DNA from: Rhodococcus sp. IITR03
GTDB lineage: Bacteria; Actinomycetota; Actinomycetes; Mycobacteriales; Mycobacteriaceae
NCBI GenBank assembly: GCA_001017865.1
Contig: LATQ01000001.1
Coordinates: forward strand, 1,547,139 to 1,555,245
Direction: 5' to 3'
DNA: 8,107 bases
The position numbers were made by a program, and so were the translations under genes. The number at the start of each line of letters is the position of its first letter. The first letter of the stretch is position 1. The notes beneath the pieces are model-generated. The model was not told the DNA's origin. It did not search any database and worked only from the letters and a program-made list of their open reading frames with translations. This document shows positions 1 through 5,999 of the stretch, piece by piece.

Positions 1-322
1 GACGGGCGAGCTGGTAGGCGACCGACTTGCCCGACCGCGGTGCCGGTGGACACCACCACGTTCTCCCCGCCGGCGCCGATGTGGCGGCGCTCGCCTGGTG
101 GTGCCAGGGACGCTCGACGCCCTGTTCGCGGAAGGCCCGGACGACGTCCTCGTGTGCCCACTGCGGCCAGTCGCTGTGGTGGGCGGGTCGGGCCGGGATC
201 TCTGCGACGTGGGTCAGCGGTGACTCGCCCGTCGGGATGCCGGCGAGCAGCCGGTCGAGCAGCTCACGACCGTAGGTGGAGGCGGTGGCGTCGCCGCTGT
301 GGAGGAAGGGCGAGCCGGTCAC
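1..322 (-). CDS. DEAD/DEAH-box helicase, N-terminal part (frame broken by indels)
   Basis: This is the N-terminus of a superfamily 2 helicase of the type that faces away from cspA in mycobacteria (Rv3649-like). It runs off the left edge of the window. The GTG at 322-320 is chosen because GGAG lies six bases upstream. After correction about 107 residues are visible: a leader containing THVAEIPARPA, a Q-motif-like RPWHHQ near residue 71, then VVVSTGTASGKS with the Walker A box at about 94-100 (ATP binding). The raw frame is not continuous. Compared with the family, one base is missing at 82/83, one C is extra at 35/36, and one G is extra near 8. All three together restore a conserved ADIGAGGENVVVSTGTASGK reading. 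Family identity is from memory of the motif set. The nucleic-acid substrate is unknown. The indels are more likely sequence errors than a decayed gene, because residues on both sides of each are conserved. Confidence 0.75.
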   Translation of the reverse strand, partial: MTGSPFLHSGDATASTYGRELLDRLLAGIPTGESPLTHVAEIPARPAHHSDWPQWAHEDVVRAFREQGVERPWHHQASAATSAPAGRTWWCPPAPRSGKSVAYQLAR

Positions 323-350
323 GCAGTACTCCGCTGGGTCGGACGAGGTG

Positions 351-435
351 TCTGTCGGAAACGTCTGTCGATAGGAGTGTGTCGGATACGGGGAGGCTGT
401 GTCGGATACGGGGAGGCTGTGTCGGATGCGGGAGA
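351..435. repeat. Short tandem repeat in the helicase-cspA intergenic region
   Basis: A 20-bp unit, GTCGGATACGGGGAGGCTGT, occurs exactly at 381-400 and 401-420. A third, degenerate copy starts at 421 (GTCGGATGCGGGAGA). Related TGTCGG or TGTCGA cores also occur at 353 and 366, so cores fall at 353, 366, 380, 400 and 420. The array lies upstream of the helicase start on the minus strand, where a promoter or operators would sit. It could be repeated binding sites or a slippage-prone minisatellite; the sequence alone does not decide. Confidence 0.8.
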
Positions 436-491
436 CCCGGGTCCGGGACGAGTGGGGCCACAGTGGCTTCCCGTAACATGGGAGCAACAGC

Positions 492-503
492 TACCCGTGG
501 GTA
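492..503. promoter_or_regulatory. Short dyad TACCC-GT-GGGTA, possible operator
   Basis: TACCC (492-496) and GGGTA (499-503) are exact inverted repeats with a two-base centre, followed at once by a further TACC at 508-511. The site lies between the divergent helicase and cspA genes. The shape is like sites bound by dimeric repressors, but I do not recognise a named regulator, and short dyads also arise by chance. Confidence 0.3.
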
Positions 504-534
504 ATGCTACCGAGACATGAACAAGATCAGGGAA

Positions 535-562
535 TTGGCACGTTTGTGCCCATTCCTACTGT
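535..562 (+). promoter_or_regulatory. Candidate cspA promoter overlapped by a dyad
   Basis: TTGGCA (535-540) and TACTGT (557-562) are separated by 16 bases and resemble -35 and -10 boxes. An exact hairpin-type dyad GGCAC-GTTT-GTGCC (537-550) sits on the -35 and spacer, so a bound protein could compete with RNA polymerase. If this promoter is used, cspA has a 5' leader of roughly 200 bases, as is common for cold-shock genes. A second -35-like TTGACT at 583-588 lacks a good partner. No transcript data are available, so the assignment is tentative. Confidence 0.4.
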
Positions 563-620
563 TGCGCGTGCCCAGAACGTGGTTGACTGACACCCGGTCG
601 CAGCTTCTGTGTTCGTAGAC

Positions 621-680
621 TTGGAAAAGTGCACGCTCGCAGGATCGATGGTTGCGAGCGCGGTGCTTTAGCTCTTCCAA
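621..680 (+). promoter_or_regulatory. Large stem-loop in the cspA 5' leader
   Basis: Nested complementary arms fold this 60-base segment into one long imperfect hairpin. TTGGAA (621-626) pairs with TTCCAA (675-680), GCAC (631-634) with GTGC (663-666), and GCTCGCA (635-641) with TGCGAGC (653-659), leaving a loop of about 11 bases. It ends 97 bases before the cspA ATG and has no T-run, so it is not a typical terminator. It is probably a structured part of the untranslated leader. Temperature sensing or control of message stability would fit cold-shock genes but is inference. Confidence 0.6.
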
Positions 681-776
681 CGGGGGACTCGAGAAGTACA
701 GCGGTCGGAACCGGGACCTGGCGGATCGCGTACCCGGCGGTTCGTCGAATCCGGTGTTAGAAAGAGAAGGAAAAGC

Positions 777-979
777 ATGGCACAGGGCACTGTGAAGTGG
801 TTCAACGCGGAGAAGGGCTTCGGCTTCATCGCTCCTGAGGACGGCTCCGCCGACGTGTTCGTTCACTACTCCGAGATCCAGGGTTCCGGCTTCCGCACCC
901 TCGAGGAGAACCAGCGAGTCGAGTTCGAGGTCGGTCAGGGCACCAAGGCCCGCAGGCCACCGGCGTGCGCGCACTCTGA
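777..979 (+). CDS. cspA: Cold-shock protein, CspA family (one-base deletion near the 3' end)
   Basis: This is a small single-stranded nucleic-acid chaperone of the cytoplasm, with one five-stranded OB-fold domain. It binds RNA and melts secondary structure at low temperature. The ATG at 777 follows AAGGA at 767-771. RNP1 (KGFGFI) lies at about residues 13-18 and RNP2 (VFVHY) at about 28-32. The frame is intact to GQGTK; then AAGGCCCG stands where AAGGGCCCG is expected, so a G is missing near 948. Restoring it gives [10 protein letters not shown] and TGA at 977-979: 67 residues, the usual length of actinobacterial CspA. Read literally, the frame instead runs on into the next gene to 1748. That fusion is an artefact of the indel, because a terminator lies between the two genes. 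Regulation probably acts through the long structured leader upstream. Confidence 0.93.
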
Positions 980-1026
980 TCCACCCGCTCGAGCGAGCAA
1001 CCGGGCAAGGTCAACCACCTCGCCCG

Positions 1027-1068
1027 ATCGTCCCCCGTCGCCTCAGGTGATGGGGGACGATGCATTTT
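1027..1068 (+). terminator. Hairpin terminator after cspA
   Basis: ATCGTCCCCC (1027-1036) and GGGGGACGAT (1052-1061) form an exact 10-bp stem with a 15-base loop, followed by GCATTTT. It begins 47 bases after the corrected cspA stop. It supports cspA being a separate transcript that ends here, and argues against a cspA fusion with the next gene. Confidence 0.85.
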
Positions 1069-1142
1069 CCGGGACGTGTGCGCGAACCGGTCGCGGAACC
1101 TCGCCGCCTCGTCGCGCTCACGGAGCCGGGAGAGGAGGACCC

Positions 1143-1748
1143 GTGAGTCAACTGTCCTTCTTCGGGGCCGACACGATGCCGCCGGCCCTGGCCGACCTGA
1201 GCGGCCTGCTCGCGGCACACGGACGTGCGCGTCTCACCGACGACGGCGCGGTGCTGACCGTGGAGGTCGACGCCGAATGGCGCGCCCGTGCGATCGTGCA
1301 GCTCGTGACCGACACGGGAGTCGAGGCGGACATCGCCGTCGACGGCGAGCTGTTCACCGTCAGCACGTCCACCGACTCCGCTCTCGTCCCGCTCGCGACC
1401 CAATGGAACAGCGACGACGGCAAGACGGTCCCGACCGGCTGGGTTCCGTCCTCGCGGGCCCAGCGGGCGTGGTTCCTCGCGTCCGGTCGCATGGAGGTCG
1501 AGGGAGCACAGTATGTTCTCGGTCTGGATCCGACGGCTCCCGACACCCATGCAGTTCTGGCGCAGGCGCTCATGCGCGCCGGCATCGCACCGACCCTGAT
1601 CGGTACGCACGGCACCGGTGGGCCGGGGTTGAGGATCTCCGGCCGGAGGCGTCTGACGAGGCTCGTCGAGAACATCGGTGCACCTCCGGACGCCGACGCG
1701 GCACGACGGATCTGGCCGCACGTGGAACCGGGTGATCATCACTTGTGA
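1143..1748 (+). CDS. Conserved actinobacterial hypothetical protein (Rv3647c-like)
   Basis: This is a 201-residue soluble protein of unknown function. It occupies the place of Rv3647c, between cspA and topA, in the mycobacterial order I recall. The GTG at 1143 is chosen because AGGAGG at 1133-1138 precedes it by four bases. An ATG at 1173 is a weaker alternative that would lose the conserved-looking SQLSFFGAD start. The frame is uninterrupted, unlike most genes here. I see no signal peptide, membrane segment or catalytic motif. Features include an acidic N-terminal half rich in D and V (LTVEVDAEW), a central [17 protein letters not shown] segment, and an R-rich stretch ([13 protein letters not shown]) near the C-terminus. 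It ends just before the topA leader, but a dyad between the two genes makes cotranscription uncertain. Confidence 0.85.
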   Translation: MSQLSFFGADTMPPALADLSGLLAAHGRARLTDDGAVLTVEVDAEWRARAIVQLVTDTGVEADIAVDGELFTVSTSTDSALVPLATQWNSDDGKTVPTGWVPSSRAQRAWFLASGRMEVEGAQYVLGLDPTAPDTHAVLAQALMRAGIAPTLIGTHGTGGPGLRISGRRRLTRLVENIGAPPDADAARRIWPHVEPGDHHL

Positions 1749-1752
1749 AGAG

Positions 1753-1836
1753 CCGTTCCCCGAGGATGTGCGACCCTGTGTGTGGCCGCGTCTGGGGAAC
1801 GGGTCGGTATACATGTCTTCGAACAAGGCGACATGT
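1753..1836 (+). promoter_or_regulatory. topA leader: two dyads and a candidate -10 box
   Basis: CCGTTCCCC (1753-1761) and GGGGAACGG (1794-1802) are exact 9-base inverted repeats around a 32-base loop. A -10-like TATACA follows at 1808-1813. A second dyad, ACATGTC (1811-1817) and GACATGT (1830-1836), overlaps that box and the ATG at 1833, so in RNA it could hide the start codon. No clear -35 box is visible. The first stem may end the upstream transcript or act as an operator. topA expression responds to supercoiling in many bacteria, but nothing here proves that role. Confidence 0.45.
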
Positions 1837-4808
1837 CGGCAATGAGGGAAGGTGCGGGCGGCACGGTGGCAGCACGGGAGAAGAGCACTGCGGGCGGTTC
1901 GTCGGGCACGCGTCGGCTCGTGATCGTCGAGTCCCCGACCAAGGCGAGGAAGATCGCTCCCTACCTCGGTCGCGACTACGTCGTCGAGGCATCGGTCGGT
2001 CACATCCGCGACCTGCCGCGCGGTGCCGCGGACGTCCCCGCCAAGTACAAGGGTGAGTCGTGGGCGCGCCTCGGTGTCGACGTCGATCACGACTTCGAAC
2101 CCCTCTACGTCGTCAGCGCCGACAAGAAGACCAAGGTCTCGGAGCTGAAGAGCCTGCTCAAGGACGCCGACGAGCTCTACCTCGCCACCGACCCCGACCG
2201 TGAGGGCGAGGCCATCGCCTGGCACCTGCTCGAGACCCTCAAGCCCAAGGTGCCGGTCCGGCGCATGGTCTTCCACGAGATCACCGAGCCCGCCATCCGC
2301 GCGGCCGCCGAGAACACCCGCGATCTCGACAACGACCTGGTCGACGCGCAGGAGACCCGCCGCATCCTCGACCGTCTGTACGGCTACGAGGTCAGCCCCG
2401 TGCTGTGGAAGAAGGTCATGCCCCGTCTGTCGGCGGGTCGTGTGCAGTCGGTGGCGACCCGCGTGATCGTGCAGCGCGAACGCGAGCGCATGGCGTTCAA
2501 GTCCGCCGAGTACTGGGACATCGCGGCCACGATGGACGCCGGCGCCGATGCGAGCCCCCGTTCGTTCGGTGCCCGCCTGGTCAACGTCGACGGTTCCCGT
2601 GTCGCCTCGGGTCGCGACTTCGGGCCCGACGGGAACCTGAAGTCGAACGGTGTCGTCGTCCTCGACGAGGACCGTGCACGCCGCCTCGCGGAGGCACTCG
2701 CCGGTGTCGCGCTGACGGTGTCGTCGGCCGAGAGCAAGCCGTACACCCGCAAGCCCTACGCGCCGTTCATGACGTCGACGCTGCAGCAGGAGGCGGGCCG
2801 CAAGCTGCGGTTCTCGTCCGAGCGCACCATGCGCACCGCGCAGCGTCTGTACGAGAACGGCTACATCACCTACATGCGTACCGACTCGACGACGCTGTCC
2901 GAGTCGGCGATCGCGGCGGCCCGCGCACAGGCCACCCAGCTGTACGGTGCCGAGTTCGTCCATCCGACGCCGCGCCAGTACACCCGCAAGGTCAAGAACG
3001 CGCAGGAAGCACACGAGGCGATCCGTCCCGCCGGCGACGTCTTCGCCACCCCCGGCGAGCTGCACGCGCGCCTCGACGGCGACGAGTTCAAGCTCTACGA
3101 GCTCATCTGGCAGCGCACCGTCGCCTCGCAGATGGCCGACGCGCGGGGCACGACGCTGACGCTGCGTATCACCGGCACCGCGGGCAGCGGCGAGGAGTGC
3201 ACCTTCTCGTCGTCGGGCCGCACCATCACGTTCCCGGGCTTCCTCAAGGCATACGTCGAGAGTGTCGACGAGGAGGCCGGCGGCCAGTCGGACGACGCGG
3301 AGTCGCGTCTGCCGAACCTGTCCGAGGGCGCGTCGGTCACCGCGACGAAGCTCGATCCGGACGGTCACTCCACCAACCCGCCCGCCCGGTACACCGAGGC
3401 GAGCCTGATCAAGACGCTCGAAGAGCTCGGGATCGGCCGGCCCTCGACCTACGCGTCGATCATCAAGACCATCCTCGACCGCGGCTACGTCTACAAGCGT
3501 GGCAGCGCGCTCGTCCCGTCGTGGGTGGCGTTCGCCGTCATCGGCCTGCTCGAAGCGCACTTCGCCCAGCTCGTCGACTACGACTTCACGGCCGGGATGG
3601 AGGACGATCTCGACGAGATCGCCTCCGGTCACCGGCAGCGCACCGACTGGCTGACGCGGTTCTACTTCGGCAGCGACGACGGTCACGAGGAGTCGGTCGC
3701 GCGCAAGGGCGGCCTGAAGAAGCTGGTGGGGGAGAACCTCGAGGACATCGATGCCCGCGAGATCAACTCCATCCGCCTGTTCGACGACTCCGAGGGTCGT
3801 GAGATCCACGTGCGTGTGGGTCGCTTCGGTCCGTACCTCGAACGGATGGTCACCGACCCCGACAACCCCGACGCCGAGCCGACCTCGCAGCGGGCGAACC
3901 TGCCCGACGACCTGCCGCCGGACGAGCTCACCCTCGAGTACGCCGAGAAGCTCTTCTCGACGCCGCAGGAGGGACGCGTCCTCGGTGTCGATCCGTCGAC
4001 CGGTTACGAGATCGTCGCGCGGGAGGGTCGCTTCGGTCCCTACGTGACCGAGTTGATCCCCGATCCCGAACCCGAGCCCGAACCGGAGCCGGACGTCACG
4101 CCCATCCCCGTCGAGGAACTCGGCTCGGAGGGAGAGGGCGGCACGAAGACCGCCACCAAGAAGGCCGTCGCCAAGAAGGCAGCGAAGAAGGCTCCCGCGA
4201 AGAAGGCCGCGAAGAAGACCGGCCCGAAGCCTCGCACGGGTTCGCTGTTCAAGACGATGGACCTGTCCACGGTCACCCTGGAAGACGCCTGAAACTGCTG
4301 TCGTTGCCGCGCGTGGTGGGTGTCGATCCGGAGTCCGGCGACGAGATCACCGCTCAGAACGGCCGCTACGGTCCGTACCTGAAGAAGGGCACCGACTCGC
4401 GGTCGCTCGCGAACGAGGAGCAGATCTTCACCGTCACCCTCGAGGAGGCGTTGAAGATCTACGCGGAGCCGAAGCGCCGCGGCCGGCAGGCCGCCGCCAC
4501 GCCGCCGCCTGCGCGAGCTGGGCACCGACCCGGTCAGCGGCAAGCCGATGGTGATCAAGGACGGCCGGTTCGGTCCGTACGTCACCGACGGTGAGACGAA
4601 CGCGAGCCTGCGCAAGGGCGACGAGGTCGAGTCCATCACCGACGAGCGGGCATCCGAACTGCTCGCCGACCGTCGGGCACGCGGTCCGGCCAAGAAGACC
4701 GCGAAGAAGACTGCGGCGAAGAAGACTGCCGCCAAGAAGACCACCGCCAAGAAGACGGCGGCGAAGAAGACGACGAAGAAGGCCGCCGCGAAGAAGACGA
4801 CGGACTGA
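1833..4808 (+). CDS. topA: DNA topoisomerase I (type IA), with two compensating indels
   Basis: It relaxes negatively supercoiled DNA by cutting one strand through a tyrosine-DNA bond, balancing gyrase. Numbering from the ATG at 1833, the Toprim domain has RRLVIVESPTKARK (Glu33) and TDPDREGE (Asp120, Asp122, Glu124, Mg2+ site). The catalytic tyrosine is Tyr347 in ITYMRTDSTTLS. C-terminal repeats with GRFGPYV-type motifs follow; there are no zinc-finger cysteines, as in other actinobacteria. At about 991 residues it is longer than the mycobacterial enzyme (about 934), owing to an EP-repeat plus lysine-rich linker (about 743-796) and a lysine-rich tail (954-991). The raw frame stops at 4290-4292: a C is missing at 4289/4290 (GCCTGA for GCCCTGA), and an extra C at 4508/4509 restores it. 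Both indels fall inside conserved sequence, so the gene is probably intact. The start is uncertain: AAGG precedes ATG 1833, and GTG 1866 is also plausible. Confidence 0.93.
4059..4218 (+). repeat. EP-repeat and lysine-rich linker coded inside topA
   Basis: Codons from 4059 to 4094 spell a proline-acid run (PDPEPEPEPEPD). From 4146 to 4218 there is an alanine-lysine run with KKA and AKK units. The switch from strongly acidic to strongly basic within about 50 residues lies between two conserved GRFGPYV/GPKPRTGS blocks. In the mycobacterial protein as I remember it, this linker is shorter and alanine-rich. It is probably a disordered linker whose basic part contacts DNA. Confidence 0.75.
4689..4805 (+). 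repeat. Lysine-rich C-terminal tail of topA, imperfect 15-bp repeats
   Basis: The tail repeats AKKTA-type pentamers (GCC AAG AAG ACC and variants) about seven times, then ends in KKTTD and TGA. Basic tails of this kind in actinobacterial TopA replace zinc fingers and help bind DNA. The near-identical 15-bp units could vary in number between strains and are a natural site for assembly error. Confidence 0.8.
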
Positions 4809-4820
4809 CGGGTCCCCGTC
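4807..4820 (+). terminator. Weak hairpin after topA
   Basis: GACGG (4807-4811) and CCGTC (4816-4820) form a five-base stem with a GTCC loop, starting on the topA stop codon. There is no T-run, so it is at best a weak terminator. It separates topA from the next promoter at 4833. Confidence 0.35.
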
Positions 4821-4832
4821 GGGGTACGCGGA

Positions 4833-4845
4833 TAGCCTCACGGTG
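4833..4845 (+). promoter_or_regulatory. -10 box for a leaderless AraC-regulator transcript
   Basis: TAGCCT (4833-4838) lies exactly six bases before the GTG at 4845. There is no Shine-Dalgarno sequence before that codon. In actinobacteria, TANNNT about six or seven bases from a start codon usually marks transcription that begins on the start codon itself. The same arrangement precedes the VOC gene and holB. Confidence 0.6.
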
Positions 4846-5579
4846 TGTACCGCGAACTGCCGACGGGGATCCGCAGCGTCACACTGTGGCGGTCCGAGCC
4901 GTCCGGTGCCCGCGTAGGCGGAACCCATGTGCTGCCGGACGGTTGCATGGACCTCATCCGGCACGCCGGCGGCTTCCTCGTCGCCGGCCCGGACACGACG
5001 TCCCAGTTCTCCGATCTGGCGGCGGACCGACCGCTGACGGCCGTCCGGTTCGAGCCCGGCCTGGGGGCGCGGTTCTTCGGCGTCGACGCGAGCGAGCTGA
5101 CCGATCGACGGGTTCCGCTCGACGATCTGTGGCCGTCACGTCGTGTGCGTCTCCTCGCGGTTCGAGCCGAGGACGATCCCGTCGCTGCGCTGGTCGACGC
5201 CGTGCGGGGCGCGATCGACGAACACGATCCGATGGCCGACCTCGCGCGGACGCTGGCCGCCGGTGCGGCCGTCACGGAAGTCGCCGCGACCCTCGGCTGG
5301 AGCGACAGGACCCTGCGTCGTCGCTCGGCCCGGGCCTACGGATACGGACCGAAGACGTTGTCGCGGGTACTGCGCTTCCGTCGGGCGGTCGCGCGTGCCC
5401 GGGCCGGTGACGACTTCGCCCGGGTCGCGGCCGACTGCGGGTACAGCGACCAGGCGCATATGGCCCGGGACGTTCGTGCGCTGTCGGGTGTCACCCTCGG
5501 TGAGCTCGTCCGGAGTCATCCCGGGAGCGCGGCGAACAGGTCGAGGCTGTGGCCGTCGGGATCGATCGCACTCGCGTAG
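4845..5579 (+). CDS. AraC-type helix-turn-helix transcriptional regulator
   Basis: This is a 244-residue DNA-binding regulator. The N-terminal half (about 1-125) resembles the small sensor-like domain found in many actinobacterial AraC proteins (LPDGCMDLI near 30-40, VRFEPGLGARFFG near 70-82). The C-terminal half (about 145-230) carries the paired helix-turn-helix of the AraC family, with VTEVAATLGWSDRTLRRR as the first HTH and VAADCGYSDQAHMARDVR as the second. The ligand and targets are unknown. The GTG at 4845 is supported by the -10 box six bases upstream. The gene ends 64 bases inside the convergent VOC gene, so the last 20 residues (after LVRSH) are antisense to VOC coding sequence and probably unconserved. 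The VOC gene next door is the obvious candidate target or partner, but that is inference from position only. Confidence 0.85.
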   Translation: MYRELPTGIRSVTLWRSEPSGARVGGTHVLPDGCMDLIRHAGGFLVAGPDTTSQFSDLAADRPLTAVRFEPGLGARFFGVDASELTDRRVPLDDLWPSRRVRLLAVRAEDDPVAALVDAVRGAIDEHDPMADLARTLAAGAAVTEVAATLGWSDRTLRRRSARAYGYGPKTLSRVLRFRRAVARARAGDDFARVAADCGYSDQAHMARDVRALSGVTLGELVRSHPGSAANRSRLWPSGSIALA

Positions 5580-5907
5580 CGCTGTCCCCAGCATGCGTCC
5601 CAGGCGCCTTCGTCGACGTGCACCCCGCCTCGATCAACGCTGCAAGTGCCTCGTCGACCGCCTCTGGGGAACCACAGTCGAAGGCGAGCGCCGCCCCGCC
5701 TCCGGACGACGGCTCGAACTCCGGATCGAAGCTGCGGACGGACTCGACGGTGTCCCACATCAGGCGCAGACCACCGGGGAGAGTGACCTCGAAGTGCGGT
5801 ACCTCGGGTGCTTCGGTGGGCAGGTCGAGGCCGAGCACGCGATAGCACGCGAAGGAGCGATCGAGATCGGCGACGACGAGCCCCACTGCGGAGAAATGAA
5901 TGGTCAT
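5516..5907 (-). CDS. VOC-fold (glyoxalase/bleomycin-resistance type) protein, one-base deletion
   Basis: This small cytoplasmic protein has 130 residues after correction and two beta-alpha-beta-beta-beta units. It starts at ATG 5907 (MTIHFSAVGLVVADLDRSF) and ends with DPDGHSLDLFAALPG and TGA at 5518-5516. The frame breaks at 5604/5605: the coding strand reads GCGCCTGG where GCGCCCTGG is expected. Without the missing C the frame drifts to an unrelated tail. The usual metal ligands look altered. The early HxxL-type histidine position reads alanine (SAVGLVV), and the late glutamate of DPDGxxxE is aspartate (LDL). It may therefore be a binding or resistance protein rather than a classical metal-dependent glyoxalase or dioxygenase. 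Specific function is unknown. It is leaderless (see its promoter) and overlaps the AraC regulator tail to tail. Confidence 0.85.
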
Positions 5908-5919
5908 GGTCCGACGGTA
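5908..5919 (-). promoter_or_regulatory. -10 box for a leaderless VOC transcript
   Basis: On the minus strand TACCGT (5919-5914) stands exactly six bases before the ATG at 5907, with no Shine-Dalgarno sequence. It is the mirror of the holB -10 box 68 bases away, so the two genes share a 91-base divergent control region. Confidence 0.55.
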
Positions 5920-5986
5920 GGGCCGTGGACGTGCGGCCGTCTTGAACGTTTCGGACACGTGATCCGGACCCGTCGGACCCGGTCGT

Positions 5987-5999
5987 TAGGCTGAGCGCA
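5987..5999 (+). promoter_or_regulatory. -10 box for a leaderless holB transcript
   Basis: TAGGCT (5987-5992) lies exactly six bases before the ATG at 5999, and no ribosome-binding site is present. TTGAAC at 5942 is too far away to be its -35 box. The spacing is identical to that at the AraC regulator and VOC gene. Confidence 0.55.

Noticed and set aside
40..520. Plus-strand frames over the helicase and the repeat region
   Set aside because: They show arginine/glycine-rich low-complexity translations with no recognisable motif, and conserved helicase motifs lie on the opposite strand.
777..1748. A 323-residue cold-shock domain fusion protein
   Set aside because: The fusion depends on one missing G near 948. 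Restoring it gives the standard 67-residue CspA with its own stop, and a strong terminator plus a separate ribosome-binding site lie between the two parts.
1011..3809. A 932-residue open frame on the minus strand
   Set aside because: It is the antisense shadow of topA and the 1143 gene, produced by high GC. The plus strand encodes clear topoisomerase motifs.
4285..4515. Programmed frameshifting or a split topA
   Set aside because: No slippery heptamer or coupled downstream structure is evident, and the two indels cancel. The same C-loss pattern occurs in holB and the VOC gene, so error is simpler.
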